From assembly GCA_026014665.1 (NCBI GenBank), contig JAOZHX010000017.1, positions 186,001 to 250,000 of the forward strand: a stretch of 64,000 nucleotides of DNA. Direction: 5' to 3'. Below are positions 9,255-17,533 of the stretch, one piece after another. The stretch comes from Candidatus Bathyarchaeota archaeon (lineage in GTDB: Archaea; Thermoproteota; Bathyarchaeia; Bathyarchaeales; Bathycorpusculaceae). The translations under genes were made by a program, and so were the position numbers. The notes below the pieces were generated by a model, which saw only the letters and a list, made by a program, of their open reading frames with translations, was not told where the DNA came from and did not search any database. Numbering within the stretch: position 1 is the first letter of the stretch; every line of letters starts with the position of its first letter.

Positions 9255-9411
9255 AATTCTTTCCACCTAAATTTTTAGAGAATTGTCTAAGGGTTGTTTT
9301 ATTTGAGAGAACGATTTGCTGCGGGGTTGCGCCTAATTTCACATAACGAAGTGCTAAGCTTTCAATGAAGGCAATCGCCTTGTATGAACGCAATCCCTCA
9401 TCATACGTCAC
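9247..9411 (-). CDS. Possible small protein (54 aa) ahead of hisG
   Basis: A GTG-initiated frame of 54 codons runs from just below the dyad to a stop that overlaps the hisG start. The peptide looks protein-like (A-F-I-E-S-L-A-L-R-Y-V, then T-P-Q-Q-I-V-L-S-N-K-T-T-L-R-Q-F) and is not enriched in histidine, so it is not a classical attenuation leader. G-G-T-G stands 7 bases before the GTG. The frame stays open upstream through the dyad without another good start, so it may be a short gene or the tail of a lost one. I recognise no family. Confidence 0.4.
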   Translation of the reverse strand: MTYDEGLRSYKAIAFIESLALRYVKLGATPQQIVLSNKTTLRQFSKNLGGKNYG

Positions 9412-9465
9412 TGGAAGACACCACAACGCCTGTCTTCCATATAAACTTGTTTCCCTATATTTAAC
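9412..9465 (-). promoter_or_regulatory. his operon promoter region with 9-bp dyad
   Basis: Reading towards hisG, two TATA-like sequences occur: TTAAATATA at about 9463-9455 and TTTATATG at 9446-9439. The second runs directly into a perfect inverted repeat, TGGAAGACA / TGTCTTCCA, with arms at 9412-9420 and 9431-9439 and a 10-bp spacer. The half-site spacing of 19 bp (about two helical turns) and the overlap with the TATA box suit a repressor operator. The half-site TGGAAGAC recurs just upstream of the neighbouring regulator-like gene. Confidence 0.55.
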
Positions 9466-9499
9466 TCTCTAAATGCACCAGTCGATCAGATGGGAAGGA

Positions 9500-10075
9500 T
9501 CAATTATGTTTTTTAACCTCAAAAACCAGCGGAGGAATCGCGTTTCGGGTCTCCAACTCAACGCTTAGCAAACCCTCCATGATTCCTTTCCAAATGTCGC
9601 ATTCGTGAATGAAGGGAGTTTTAAGAAGTAGAAATTTATCCTTTAGGTAGAAATCACCAAAACCCTGCACTTTAAGCCGTTCAAATACTGCTGGCCAATG
9701 CTCTTGTTTGCTAGCATCCACGCCAAGCGTTGATTGTATAGATACTTTCAATACATCCCCCATTCTTTCCCCGATTTTACACCACTGCTCCTTGGGGATT
9801 TGCTGGGTGAGGATGTTTAAGAATTCAACGTTAATGAATACGACACGGCTGATTCCACAGTAGTATTCTCCAGGAAATTTCCAATCATAAATCATCATGT
9901 TCTTGTAAATGTCTATCATTTTAGAAATTAGTTGTTTAATGCCTGGTTCTTTGCCTTCCGTGATGAGGGTTTGTATGAATTCGCGTTCTTTGGGTTCGAG
10001 AATGATGGTTGTTCGTTTGACCCCCCGCACTTTACCGTTGATTATGGTGGGGTGGCTTGGAGGCTTGCTCTGCAT
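9500..10075 (-). CDS. Uncharacterised protein with RHH-like N-terminus, possible regulator
   Basis: The 191-residue protein begins with a basic segment then V-K-R-T-T-I-I-L-E-P-K-E-R-E-F-I, which has the beta-strand plus helix pattern of ribbon-helix-helix DNA-binding domains. The remaining 140 residues are mixed alpha/beta and not recognised. It lies directly upstream of the his promoter in the same direction. A half-site TGGAAGAC occurs 10-20 bp before its start and matches the his dyad arms, so it may control itself and hisG. That role is inference. An alternative GTG start lies about 16 codons in. Confidence 0.5.
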   Translation of the reverse strand: MQSKPPSHPTIINGKVRGVKRTTIILEPKEREFIQTLITEGKEPGIKQLISKMIDIYKNMMIYDWKFPGEYYCGISRVVFINVEFLNILTQQIPKEQWCKIGERMGDVLKVSIQSTLGVDASKQEHWPAVFERLKVQGFGDFYLKDKFLLLKTPFIHECDIWKGIMEGLLSVELETRNAIPPLVFEVKKHN

Positions 10076-10258
10076 AGCAGGTAGTCTTCCAGCACATCTA
10101 ATATGCCTTATGTATTGCTACAGCATATTCTAACTAAACGTTACTTTCCCAAAGATTGCAGCATACTTTAATAGGCTAGATTCTGCCCTATTGGTTTGCC
10201 GATGACGAATCTAAAAAGCTGATTGGATGATGCACTCTAGGGTATCTGAGGCAAAATT

Positions 10259-10492
10259 TTAAGTTACGACTTTTTTGCGGATGAGGTAGATGAGCATTAT
10301 TATGCCGATTATGAAGAGGATTGCGCCAACTCCGATGGAGACGAAGTACTCGATGCCCAAGATGTTTGCCATTAGGTAGGGAATGTAGGTGGGTCCAACA
10401 AATATGAGGAGTACAGTAACGATGATAAGTGTAATTCTGGTTAACTTGGATTCTATTCCGCTCACTTGGATGTTTTCATTTTCTTCGCTCAT
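10259..10492 (-). CDS. Small membrane protein, function unknown
   Basis: The 77-residue protein has a charged N-terminus (S-E-E-N-E-N) and two hydrophobic spans, at about residues 20-43 and 50-70, ending in R-K-K-V-V-T. It starts 18 bp after the PAC2 gene on the same strand and is probably cotranscribed with it. I do not recognise a family. Confidence 0.6.
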   Translation of the reverse strand: MSEENENIQVSGIESKLTRITLIIVTVLLIFVGPTYIPYLMANILGIEYFVSIGVGAILFIIGIIMLIYLIRKKVVT

Positions 10493-10510
10493 GTGACGCC
10501 CAGCCTACAG

Positions 10511-11197
10511 CTACTCTTCGGGTTGATTGTTCTCTACAAAACCTTCTTTTATCTCTTTTCCTAAAGCCTTCATCAAAAACTTGAAAACCGAAAACCCAGC
10601 TTCCCTATCAGCCTTAAAACCCATCGTTGTTCCCAGCAAGCTAACGCCGTCGATTTTACGTTCCTTAGCCAGAGCCAAAGTTAAGCCTGTACCGCCGACG
10701 ATTCTGCCTTTGCTGTAAATGACTCCGCCTTTCTCCATGAACTCTGTTGCTAACCGCGCTGAGGTTGCTGCTATATAGACTTGGGTTTTGTCTTCTGCTA
10801 TGGGGACGCCGCCCATGGTTACGATGAAGCGGCAACCGATGGACTCCGCAAAGTCAAGGACATATTCGCATATGTCATAGTGCGCAACCACATCATCAAA
10901 AGAGGGCTGAATTTCCCCTGTCATTATTACCAAGTTGTTCTTTTCCATGGGAGCGTAATAGAATTCATAGCGCGGCAGATGGCAGATGCCCTTGGAGCTT
11001 ATAGCTATATAATCAGGAAAGGAAGGTGAATACAACTCGGCAAACGGCTTAGCATCGAAGAACCTTATCAGCAAATGAGCCGCAATCCGCCCCACGTTAC
11101 CAAACCCCGGCAAGCCCTGCACAAAAATCGGGTTGTCCAACTGCGGACTTGAAAGCTTACGTAAATACGGCTTATCCAAAGCAAACCACTCGTGCAT
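10511..11197 (-). CDS. PAC2 family protein (proteasome assembly chaperone-like)
   Basis: This 228-residue protein matches the archaeal PAC2 family (COG2047/COG1938). It has an early G-L-P-G-F-G-N-V-G motif, then T-M-G-G-V-P at mid-length and G-R-I-V-G-G-T-G-L in the last third. Eukaryotic relatives help assemble 20S proteasomes; whether archaeal members do so is not settled. It is followed on the same strand by the small membrane protein gene. Length and motif order are normal. Confidence 0.8.
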   Translation of the reverse strand: MHEWFALDKPYLRKLSSPQLDNPIFVQGLPGFGNVGRIAAHLLIRFFDAKPFAELYSPSFPDYIAISSKGICHLPRYEFYYAPMEKNNLVIMTGEIQPSFDDVVAHYDICEYVLDFAESIGCRFIVTMGGVPIAEDKTQVYIAATSARLATEFMEKGGVIYSKGRIVGGTGLTLALAKERKIDGVSLLGTTMGFKADREAGFSVFKFLMKALGKEIKEGFVENNQPEE

Positions 11198-11308
11198 AGC
11201 AAAATAGGGTCGCCTCTAAAATTCTTTGCCACAACCACAAAAAGAAACTATTAATATTTGGCAAGTCAAGTAATAGGTTGCACCGAAAAATGTGCCTCAT
11301 CAAAACGA

Positions 11309-11409
11309 AGCGGGGTGGGGTAGCCAGGATTAACCCGCTGGGCTCATAACCGCCAATTCGGCTGTGAGACACCCAGAGATCACTAGTTCAAATCTAGTCC
11401 CCGCTACCA
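11309..11409 (+). tRNA. Initiator tRNA-Met (CAT) with 22-nt intron
   Basis: The acceptor stem AGCGGGG pairs with CCCCGCT, with the A1-U72 pair typical of archaeal initiators; discriminator A and CCA are encoded. The anticodon CAT is at 11345-11347 within stem CTGGG/CCCAG, whose three consecutive G-C pairs mark an initiator. An intron of 22 nt (11349-11370) follows base 37, the canonical site for the archaeal bulge-helix-bulge splicing endonuclease. A TATA-like TTAATATTTG lies at 11251-11260. Confidence 0.92.
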
Positions 11410-11530
11410 TCAGAATTTCCAGCAAATGCCCAAGGAACAAACAGATTTTTCTGGCAATTGCCGAGGAAACAGTTCACGCAAAAAATGAACTCACGATGCT
11501 TAAGCATTCTCTTCTATGCAGTTGCTCAGA

Positions 11531-11552
11531 CTATAAAAAAGGGGGCTATAGT
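11531..11552 (+). promoter_or_regulatory. TATA/GGGGGCTATAG element, copy D
   Basis: CTATAAAAAAGGGGGCTATAG lies about 150 bp upstream of the large surface protein gene and points towards it. The same layout (TATA box directly followed by a G-run and CTATA) occurs in four other places in this window. It could be a core promoter with an overlapping regulator site. The gene's 5' leader would then be about 140 nt. Confidence 0.4.
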
Positions 11553-11698
11553 TTTTTTCACAAACGTAAGCGAAACTGCAAAAACAGCTAACCACTCACA
11601 TTTTGCTCTAAAAGTTAAAGCCCTAAATACGACACCTCCTACGGTAAAGGTAAATAAATAACTTGACATAACAATAAAAAACAACCTCGGTGAATCCG

Positions 11699-13507
11699 AT
11701 GAAACAAAACACCGCACTACTCATAACAATGGCATTCTCACTAATCGTCATGTTGCCGATTGCCATATCTCCCACCCCAGTTTACGCCCAAACAACCAAC
11801 TACACCATCGACAGAGTAGACCACAACATCCAAGTACTCTATTCAGGCCACATAATAATTTCCGACACCATCTACGTTTCAGGACAAGTTACCAACGACT
11901 TTATGATAGCCCTTCCATACCAATACAGCGCCAACATCCTAAAAACCATAGCATACGACTCCAACCACACTTACCAAATCAACCCAGGCATGCAACTAGG
12001 CGATCGAAGCGGATTTTACGCGGTCCAAATAAACTTCAACGGAAACACACCTAAAGTATTTACAGTTGCATTCGTTCTCTCCAATAGATTAATCACTGAA
12101 CAATCAAGCACCGCTTTCACACTTGACTTTCCAGCCTACCCCAGTTTCACCCAACCAGTCGGAACATGCAATGCCAACCTAACCTTCCCCACCACCCCAA
12201 CGACCATAACCATAAACAAAGACGACGGAAACATCAACAGCCAAACCTACACCAAACCAAACCTGCCAGCCTACACCTACTCTATAGCAACCGCCAACTT
12301 CCAAGAACCCATCGGAGAACTCCAACTCTCAACAATAAGCAACCTAAACCGACAAGTAACCATCGACCCAGCAGGAGAAGTCACCGTCTCTGATAGCTAC
12401 CGAATAACCAACAATGCCACCAGCACCATGCAATCTTTCATATTCAGCGTACCCAACAACGCAGCCAATTTAGTAGTCAAAGACGATGTCGGCAGAGCCC
12501 TATCCACCACAAAAGCAACCTCCCCATACGGCAACTTAATGGTAACCGCAACGCTATCAACATTCATATTAGCCAACCAATCAACCACCCTAACAGTACA
12601 ATATAACCTACCCAGCGCAAAACTGCAAAACGGCCACTACCTTCTAGACGATTTCCCACTGTTCCCCGAACTCCACTACTTCGTCAACCACGCAAGCATC
12701 GTCTTCACCCCACCCGAAGGCGCTACGATCCTAACGCCCAAAATATCATCACTAGATCCTTCATCGATCCTCACCAGAGAACCCTACCAAGACACACTCA
12801 CCATCACACGCGACGGAATAAGCTTTCTAGACCTGCTTACTCCACAACCCAACACTATCCAAATCTCCTACGACTACAACCCCGTTTGGTCATCTTTTAG
12901 ACCCACAATCTGGGCTGCGCTTCTGGCGGTAATAGGATGTGTTGCGGTCGTGTTTGTGCGGAAACGCAGGCCGCAAGAAGAATCTATTATCCCTCGGACG
13001 GAACGATTGCCTACATATAAGTCTTCAACGTCAACGGCAACTGCAGAGCAGCCATCTCATGCTGAACCGAAGGTTGCTCATCATATAACGCCAGACGAAA
13101 TAAGGGAATTTCTCGATGCTTATGAGGATCGAAAACGGTTGAGTGCCGAGTTGAAATCGTTGGATTCACGTGCACAGAAGGGTAAAATTCCTAGGCGACA
13201 GTACAAGGTGCAAAGGAAAGCTGTAGAAACAAGAATCGAAGGTTTAACACGAAACATACAGCAAACCAAAGAACAATTCGCCAGCTCAGGTGGCACTTAC
13301 CCAGACATAGTTGAGCAGCTTGATGCAGCAGAAGCAGATTTGGCTGAAGCAGAGGAGGGTATCGCAAATTTGGAAGTCCGCCAAAGTAGGGGCGAAATTC
13401 CGTTGGAAACCTATAAACGAAACATAGCTGACTACCAGAAAAGACGTGATAAGGCTGAATCAACCATCAGTGGAATTATGGTACGTTTACGTGAAAAAAT
13501 ACGGTAA
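11699..13507 (+). CDS. Large secreted/surface protein anchored by one membrane span
   Basis: The 602-residue protein has a signal peptide (hydrophobic span ending near P-V-Y-A-Q), an extracellular part of about 370 residues rich in Thr, Asn and Ser with many N-X-S/T sites, a single membrane span near residues 402-421 followed by R-K-R-R, and a charged cytoplasmic tail. The tail (about residues 460-600) is predicted coiled coil: long Glu/Lys/Arg/Gln stretches with two G-x-I-P-x-x-x-Y-K repeats. I chose the ATG at 11699, which has CGGTGA five bases upstream; a GTG at 11690 is part of that site. Function unknown; a surface sensor or scaffold is possible. Base usage changes sharply at the membrane span. 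Confidence 0.75.
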   Translation: MKQNTALLITMAFSLIVMLPIAISPTPVYAQTTNYTIDRVDHNIQVLYSGHIIISDTIYVSGQVTNDFMIALPYQYSANILKTIAYDSNHTYQINPGMQLGDRSGFYAVQINFNGNTPKVFTVAFVLSNRLITEQSSTAFTLDFPAYPSFTQPVGTCNANLTFPTTPTTITINKDDGNINSQTYTKPNLPAYTYSIATANFQEPIGELQLSTISNLNRQVTIDPAGEVTVSDSYRITNNATSTMQSFIFSVPNNAANLVVKDDVGRALSTTKATSPYGNLMVTATLSTFILANQSTTLTVQYNLPSAKLQNGHYLLDDFPLFPELHYFVNHASIVFTPPEGATILTPKISSLDPSSILTREPYQDTLTITRDGISFLDLLTPQPNTIQISYDYNPVWSSFRPTIWAALLAVIGCVAVVFVRKRRPQEESIIPRTERLPTYKSSTSTATAEQPSHAEPKVAHHITPDEIREFLDAYEDRKRLSAELKSLDSRAQKGKIPRRQYKVQRKAVETRIEGLTRNIQQTKEQFASSGGTYPDIVEQLDAAEADLAEAEEGIANLEVRQSRGEIPLETYKRNIADYQKRRDKAESTISGIMVRLREKIR

Positions 13508-13513
13508 AACACC

Positions 13514-13545
13514 TAAACCCTTTTATTTTACAAAAGAGGGTTTTC
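13514..13545 (+). terminator. Hairpin after the surface protein gene
   Basis: AAACCCTTTT and AAAAGAGGGTTTT pair with one bulge around a 7-base loop, just after the stop codon, and the 3' arm ends in T-rich sequence. This fits a transcription terminator between the surface protein and ferredoxin genes. Confidence 0.5.
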
Positions 13546-13572
13546 AATAAAATATTACAGAGGTAGACAAAT

Positions 13573-13752
13573 ATGGTAAAAATTGTTGTCGATCCTAAAT
13601 GCACCGGATGTGAAACTTGTGTCAATACTTGCCCTGTTGGCGTTTATGAAATAAAAGATGGCAAGTCAGTGCCCAGCAAATCAAGTGAATGCTTGGTCTG
13701 CAGAGCGTGCGAAGCACAATGCCCTGAGGGTGCAATTCAGGTAATCGAGTAA
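13573..13752 (+). CDS. 2x[4Fe-4S] ferredoxin, 59 aa
   Basis: The short gene encodes a bacterial-type ferredoxin with two CX2CX2CX3CP motifs: C-T-G-C-E-T-C-V-N-T-C-P and C-L-V-C-R-A-C-E-A-Q-C-P. The two halves are near symmetric, as in 8-Fe ferredoxins that carry electrons at low potential in the cytoplasm. The ATG is preceded by G-A-G-G-T at about 10 bases. It stands alone between a terminator-like hairpin and a convergent ferritin-like gene, so its redox partner cannot be read from context. Confidence 0.93.
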   Translation: MVKIVVDPKCTGCETCVNTCPVGVYEIKDGKSVPSKSSECLVCRACEAQCPEGAIQVIE

Positions 13753-13849
13753 AGAAACCAAGTTTTCGCTAGAATGTTCTCTCACCGATTGAGAGAGTCT
13801 TCCCTTTTATTAGCTATGGTTCTCTAAAATAATCAAACGTTAAGAAAAC

Positions 13850-13870
13850 CTATAGCCCCCTTTTATAAAG
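13850..13870 (-). promoter_or_regulatory. TATA/GGGGGCTATAG element, copy E
   Basis: On the minus strand this reads CTTTATAAAAGGGGGCTATAG, nearly identical to copy D. It does not face an annotated start codon: transcription from it would run antisense into the ferredoxin gene. It may drive a non-coding RNA or have another role. Confidence 0.35.
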
Positions 13871-13981
13871 GCGGAAGAGAAGAAACTGTTGCTTGTTGTA
13901 ACCTCGTCTGCTTTTGAATAGCTTATTTGCTCTTGGAACCGGCCTCCAAAGCGTCGCCCTTCGCCTGCCTCCGATGTGAGT

Positions 13982-14449
13982 TTATTCGATTTTTGATGTC
14001 CCAGGCTGTGTAAAGGGTTCTGTCATGCCCACTAAGAGTTTGCCAAAAGTGTTGATGTGTTCCTCTTCCTCGGCAAGAATCTCCTCCAGCATGCGCCGAG
14101 TAGTGTAGTCACCTTCTTCTGCCGCGGTTTGAATAGCTTGTTTGTAGAGGCGAATTGCTTCTTCCTCATCCTGTTCGTTCTGCTTTAGCATCTCGATTAG
14201 GCTGCCACCAACGAAGATTGGGTTGGGCTGGGTTGTCGGCACACCGTTAAGGTAATCTAAACGTTCCGCGAGGCGTTCCGCATGCTTCATCTCTGCGATG
14301 GCGATTTTGCGGAAAATGCCTTCTACGAGGGCACCATCGGTGCCTGTGACTTGCACGTGCTGCCACATGTATTGGATGCTGACTTGGAGTTCTCGGGCTA
14401 TACCTTTGTTTAAAAAATCTAGAATTTTTTGGGAAACCAAATTGTTCAC
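13982..14449 (-). CDS. Ferritin-like di-iron protein (bacterioferritin-related)
   Basis: The 155-residue four-helix protein has di-iron ligands in the expected places: E20 in helix 1, E53 and H56 in E-M-K-H-A-E of helix 2, and a second E-E-E-E-H near residue 131. This is the bacterioferritin/DPS-like pattern used to oxidise and store iron. The heme-binding methionine of true bacterioferritin cannot be assigned with confidence. It is monocistronic and convergent with the ferredoxin gene. Confidence 0.85.
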   Translation of the reverse strand: MNNLVSQKILDFLNKGIARELQVSIQYMWQHVQVTGTDGALVEGIFRKIAIAEMKHAERLAERLDYLNGVPTTQPNPIFVGGSLIEMLKQNEQDEEEAIRLYKQAIQTAAEEGDYTTRRMLEEILAEEEEHINTFGKLLVGMTEPFTQPGTSKIE

Positions 14450-14521
14450 CGCAAGAACTAGGGTTAACTGCCTATTTAAACCTGAATTTTAGACACCGTC
14501 CTTAAGGCAACCCTATTCATC

Positions 14522-15289
14522 TTACGTCTTAATGAGTGACGTCGGATAACGATGCGGATAGCACATGCGGAGCTTTACGTACAACAATTTAAGATGAAGA
14601 GTTGGGAGCGCATTGTCCGGTTTGCTTTCTTCTTTGGCTTTGGGCTCAGTTTTTCTACCTCTAATTATGGGGATAACAAACTCCAGCACTATAAGCAACA
14701 GTATAAGCGCAATGACCAAGGGCAACCCCCAAGAGTTGCTTCGCATAAACAGCGTAATCCAGCCAAACCACGGAATGCGCATCACTACTCTGCCGACCAC
14801 AAGGCTCTGCGGCACACCTTCACCGTTTCCTGGCCAAAGAGTGTTAGAATCATATTCTGAGGGAGAAGGCACAGCGGGGTATTTGCGCCCGTTACCGTCG
14901 CCTTTGGTTTGGAAGTAATAGGTGCCGTTGACTTCGTATTTTGCCACTATCCGGTGGACTATGGGCACGGCTGAGAGGTCCGTGGGGTTCTGATAGACGA
15001 TGATGTCGCTGTTGGGGTAGTTGGCGTTTAAGTCTTTGGGGTCTACCCCTTGAATTATAATGATGTCTCCAACGTGTAAGGTTTTGCTAAATGGGTGGTC
15101 CCAACCGTCGCAGAATCCGTCGTATGGGACGCACATGCTGCCGCTTTCAACCACCCTTATTGGCACGGGAGTATGGAGAATGAATTGTAAGCCAAAGAAG
15201 AACCCCAGCACCAACGCTACTATGATGATTATAACCGTTGCAGATTTCACATTATCGTTTTTCCAAAGCCGACTAATGGTGTTGCTCAA
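14522..15289 (-). CDS. Signal peptidase I, archaeal/ER type
   Basis: The protein has an N-terminal membrane span (residues 17-36), the catalytic serine S51 in V-E-S-G-S-M, and a histidine at 112 in I-V-H-R-I instead of the bacterial lysine, which marks the S26B archaeal/ER class. G-D-G-N lies near residue 131 as the acidic box. A second span follows at about residues 188-212 with a positive stop-transfer. The last 40 residues (rich in K, R and L, ending S-L-I-K-T) are unusual for the family. It would cleave the signal peptides of the surface proteins encoded nearby. Confidence 0.88.
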   Translation of the reverse strand: MSNTISRLWKNDNVKSATVIIIIVALVLGFFFGLQFILHTPVPIRVVESGSMCVPYDGFCDGWDHPFSKTLHVGDIIIIQGVDPKDLNANYPNSDIIVYQNPTDLSAVPIVHRIVAKYEVNGTYYFQTKGDGNGRKYPAVPSPSEYDSNTLWPGNGEGVPQSLVVGRVVMRIPWFGWITLFMRSNSWGLPLVIALILLLIVLEFVIPIIRGRKTEPKAKEESKPDNALPTLHLKLLYVKLRMCYPHRYPTSLIKT

Positions 15290-15374
15290 GGTTTTTCCTC
15301 AGTTATCCACTAACCATGTCGTACCTAACCCTTAAGAATTTAGGTAAAAAATTACAAATGACAGGTCTAAACCT

Positions 15375-16778
15375 TCAACTTGATAAGACCATGCGTAACC
15401 AACCCGCTGGTTTTTTAAGCGCCCGCCAAATGTAGGGCGACAAGATCGAAATCACGATAATGGCGAGGGCGGCATAGTGGAAGCTTAGGAAGAAATCGCT
15501 GTTCATCGGCGAATAAACGTTGAAGGGAAAATAGTGCCCCTCAGAATCCACTTCGAAGGCTACAAAGCCATCCCACTCATTGAGGAACAGAATGCTCTCA
15601 AACAGAGCGGCAAAAAGCAGAATCACACCAGCCCCTGCAAGCACCCACCTAGCGATGCGTTTTAATTTTTTTGTTTCTGATGAATTAACAAGAACTCCAG
15701 CCTTTTTTACAATCGATGCTGCTAACAGGCAGTAAAACGGCAGAGTTACATAGTTGTATTTGAAAGCACTAACATAGGGCACCGTGAGACGTAAAACAAA
15801 CACCAACAGCATATCCAACCCTGCAATCGTCGCTATCGCACCTAAACAAACCAAATCCATGCTTTTCTTGTCTGCGAACAACCGCCAGTAAACCAGCATT
15901 AGTGCCAAAGAGAATAGCCCTGATGCAATCAAAAACCAACCCGTGCTGTTGATGACAACTTGAGGCAAAAACAATGGATTAGGGTTCGCTATGTGTTCAG
16001 GATGCGTTAAATCACTGCTAAAGTAGACACCGAAGAAGTTTTGCTGAGCGAATACGCCGAACCAAGCTGCCTGAAGCACGCATGCTGGCGCTAAAAAAAC
16101 AAGAGCTTTTCGAAGAGTAAGCTGGAAGTCGCTCCTTGTTCTTTCAAAAAACACTATCAGTAAAAGCGGCACAAGCATGAACATGGCAAACAGCTTTGTC
16201 AGCAACGCCAGCCCAAAAAACAATCCGGAAAGCAGCACCAGCTTCTCAGAGTTGCGCTTGATAGCCAATATGCCGACATTTAAGAAGAGCAAGCTAAAAA
16301 ACAGGCATTGAACATCTATGAGGAAGATTCTTGAGATGTAGACATGCCAAGGCACGAGGGCAAACAACGCCGATGCAGCCAAACCGGTTTTCCTGCCATA
16401 AAGCTGGGCACCCAAGACATAAACCAGAACAACGCAACCCAACCCAAAAGCGCTGGTTATGCCTATGCCGTTTAGGTATGATAAACCCATTAGGTGAAAG
16501 ACTGGCGCATCAACGTAGAAACCAAGCGGCGGTTGATTAATCATCAGACCCGTTGTGACGTAAGGGAAACCTTGGTGAACCACACTTGATGCCGCCTCAA
16601 ATTCCAGTTGCGCATCCCAGTTGGTGTAGGTTCCCATGGACACCAAAATCAAAAATGCTGCGGTTAACACTCCGAATAGCTGGTAATGACAGCGTAGGAG
16701 GGCGCTAAGGTTTTTGGTATCCACTCGTTCATCCCAGCAATGATTACTTGACGTTGGGCATTTTAAAATTTCCCTCAA
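15375..16778 (-). CDS. GT39/ArnT-like membrane glycosyltransferase
   Basis: A 467-residue polytopic membrane protein with about 10-11 hydrophobic spans and the GT-C signature of the PMT/ArnT group: an aspartate in the first external loop (T-N-W-D-A-Q-L-E-F-E) and a later N-Q-P-P-L-G-F-Y. Such enzymes transfer sugars from polyprenyl-phosphate donors to lipids or proteins on the outer face. The first 25 residues before the first span are poorly conserved, so the start may lie further in. It is near the signal peptidase gene but separated by about 85 bp. Confidence 0.82.
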   Translation of the reverse strand: MREILKCPTSSNHCWDERVDTKNLSALLRCHYQLFGVLTAAFLILVSMGTYTNWDAQLEFEAASSVVHQGFPYVTTGLMINQPPLGFYVDAPVFHLMGLSYLNGIGITSAFGLGCVVLVYVLGAQLYGRKTGLAASALFALVPWHVYISRIFLIDVQCLFFSLLFLNVGILAIKRNSEKLVLLSGLFFGLALLTKLFAMFMLVPLLLIVFFERTRSDFQLTLRKALVFLAPACVLQAAWFGVFAQQNFFGVYFSSDLTHPEHIANPNPLFLPQVVINSTGWFLIASGLFSLALMLVYWRLFADKKSMDLVCLGAIATIAGLDMLLVFVLRLTVPYVSAFKYNYVTLPFYCLLAASIVKKAGVLVNSSETKKLKRIARWVLAGAGVILLFAALFESILFLNEWDGFVAFEVDSEGHYFPFNVYSPMNSDFFLSFHYAALAIIVISILSPYIWRALKKPAGWLRMVLSS

Positions 16779-16992
16779 AACAACCGATGCTCCTCAGAGA
16801 GCCTCCCGTCGTCTAAATACCAAATTTTTAACATTGGCAAGGGCTTAAAAATAGCCAATAACACCTACCCTCTTAGAAGCACCCATGCTGAAAAATTTGA
16901 GCAGACATGAGCTTGATGCATAGAAAACAAAATTCTAATATTAACCAATGTCACTTTCACTATCAACCTTAGAAAAAAGGATTGCAGAACAG

Positions 16993-17067
16993 GGGCCGGT
17001 CGTCTAGCTTGGTTAGGACATTGGCTTTACGAGCCAAAGGTCGCCGGTTCAAGTCCGGCTCGGCCCA
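16993..17067 (+). tRNA. tRNA-Val (TAC)
   Basis: The acceptor stem GGGCCGG pairs with TCGGCCC, the anticodon stem is TTGGC/GCCAA with loop TTTACGA (anticodon TAC), and the T arm is GCCGG-TTCAAGT-CCGGC. No CCA is encoded. A TATA-like TCTAATATTA lies about 55 bp upstream. No intron is seen. Confidence 0.9.
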
Positions 17068-17145
17068 CTTCAGTTCTTTGATAGTGTAGGATTTATTGGT
17101 TTGTTTTTTCCTGTTTTCATTGGCGCTCTCATTGTTTTCGGGTAG

Positions 17146-17392
17146 GCGACTACGTTGGATCCGACTGTTACGCAAGGTATCCTTGCTGACCTATCTGATG
17201 AAATCATAGTCTTAAAGCTTGATGACTTTATCGTAGCTCATGCCAACAGGTCTCTGCTTGAGGCGTTAAAAGCCAAACGCGGAGATGTCATTGGAAGAAC
17301 TTGTTTTGAGGTAACTTATCACCGCTGAGGGGACGCTCGAGACTGGGAAGCCAGCGCTGGCGGCTAAAACGCATGTAGATAAAGGATGCTAA
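17146..17392 (+). pseudogene. Remnant of a PAS-domain sensor gene
   Basis: Two reading frames hold pieces of a PAS domain: D-E-I-I-V-L-K-L-D-D-F with A-N-R-S-L-L-E-A, then D-V-I-G-R-T-C-F-E-V-T-Y-H up to a stop at 17326, then in the next frame L-E-T-G-K-P-A-L-A-A-K-T-H-V-D-K before another stop. The order matches PAS sensor domains, in which the phrase ETGKPA follows the I-G-x-x-C-Y/F-E-V motif after about 20 residues. The stretch between is missing and no kinase domain follows. It lies 80 bp after tRNA-Val, a usual place for insertion and loss of foreign DNA. Confidence 0.6.
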
Positions 17393-17533
17393 ACCCTTCA
17401 TTCATTCGTTTGATCTGTTCTAATTTCTTTAACGTTTAGTTCCAAAAACTGGACGGCTTGTTCGCATGCTTGGTGCTAAATAAATGAGCTGACTCTACAC
17501 TGAACAGCGAAAAAACCTAAAAGGGAATAAGAA

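Noticed and set aside
9247..9411. His-operon attenuation leader peptide
   Set aside because: The peptide has no run of histidines and archaeal genes are not controlled by classical attenuation; kept only as a possible small gene.
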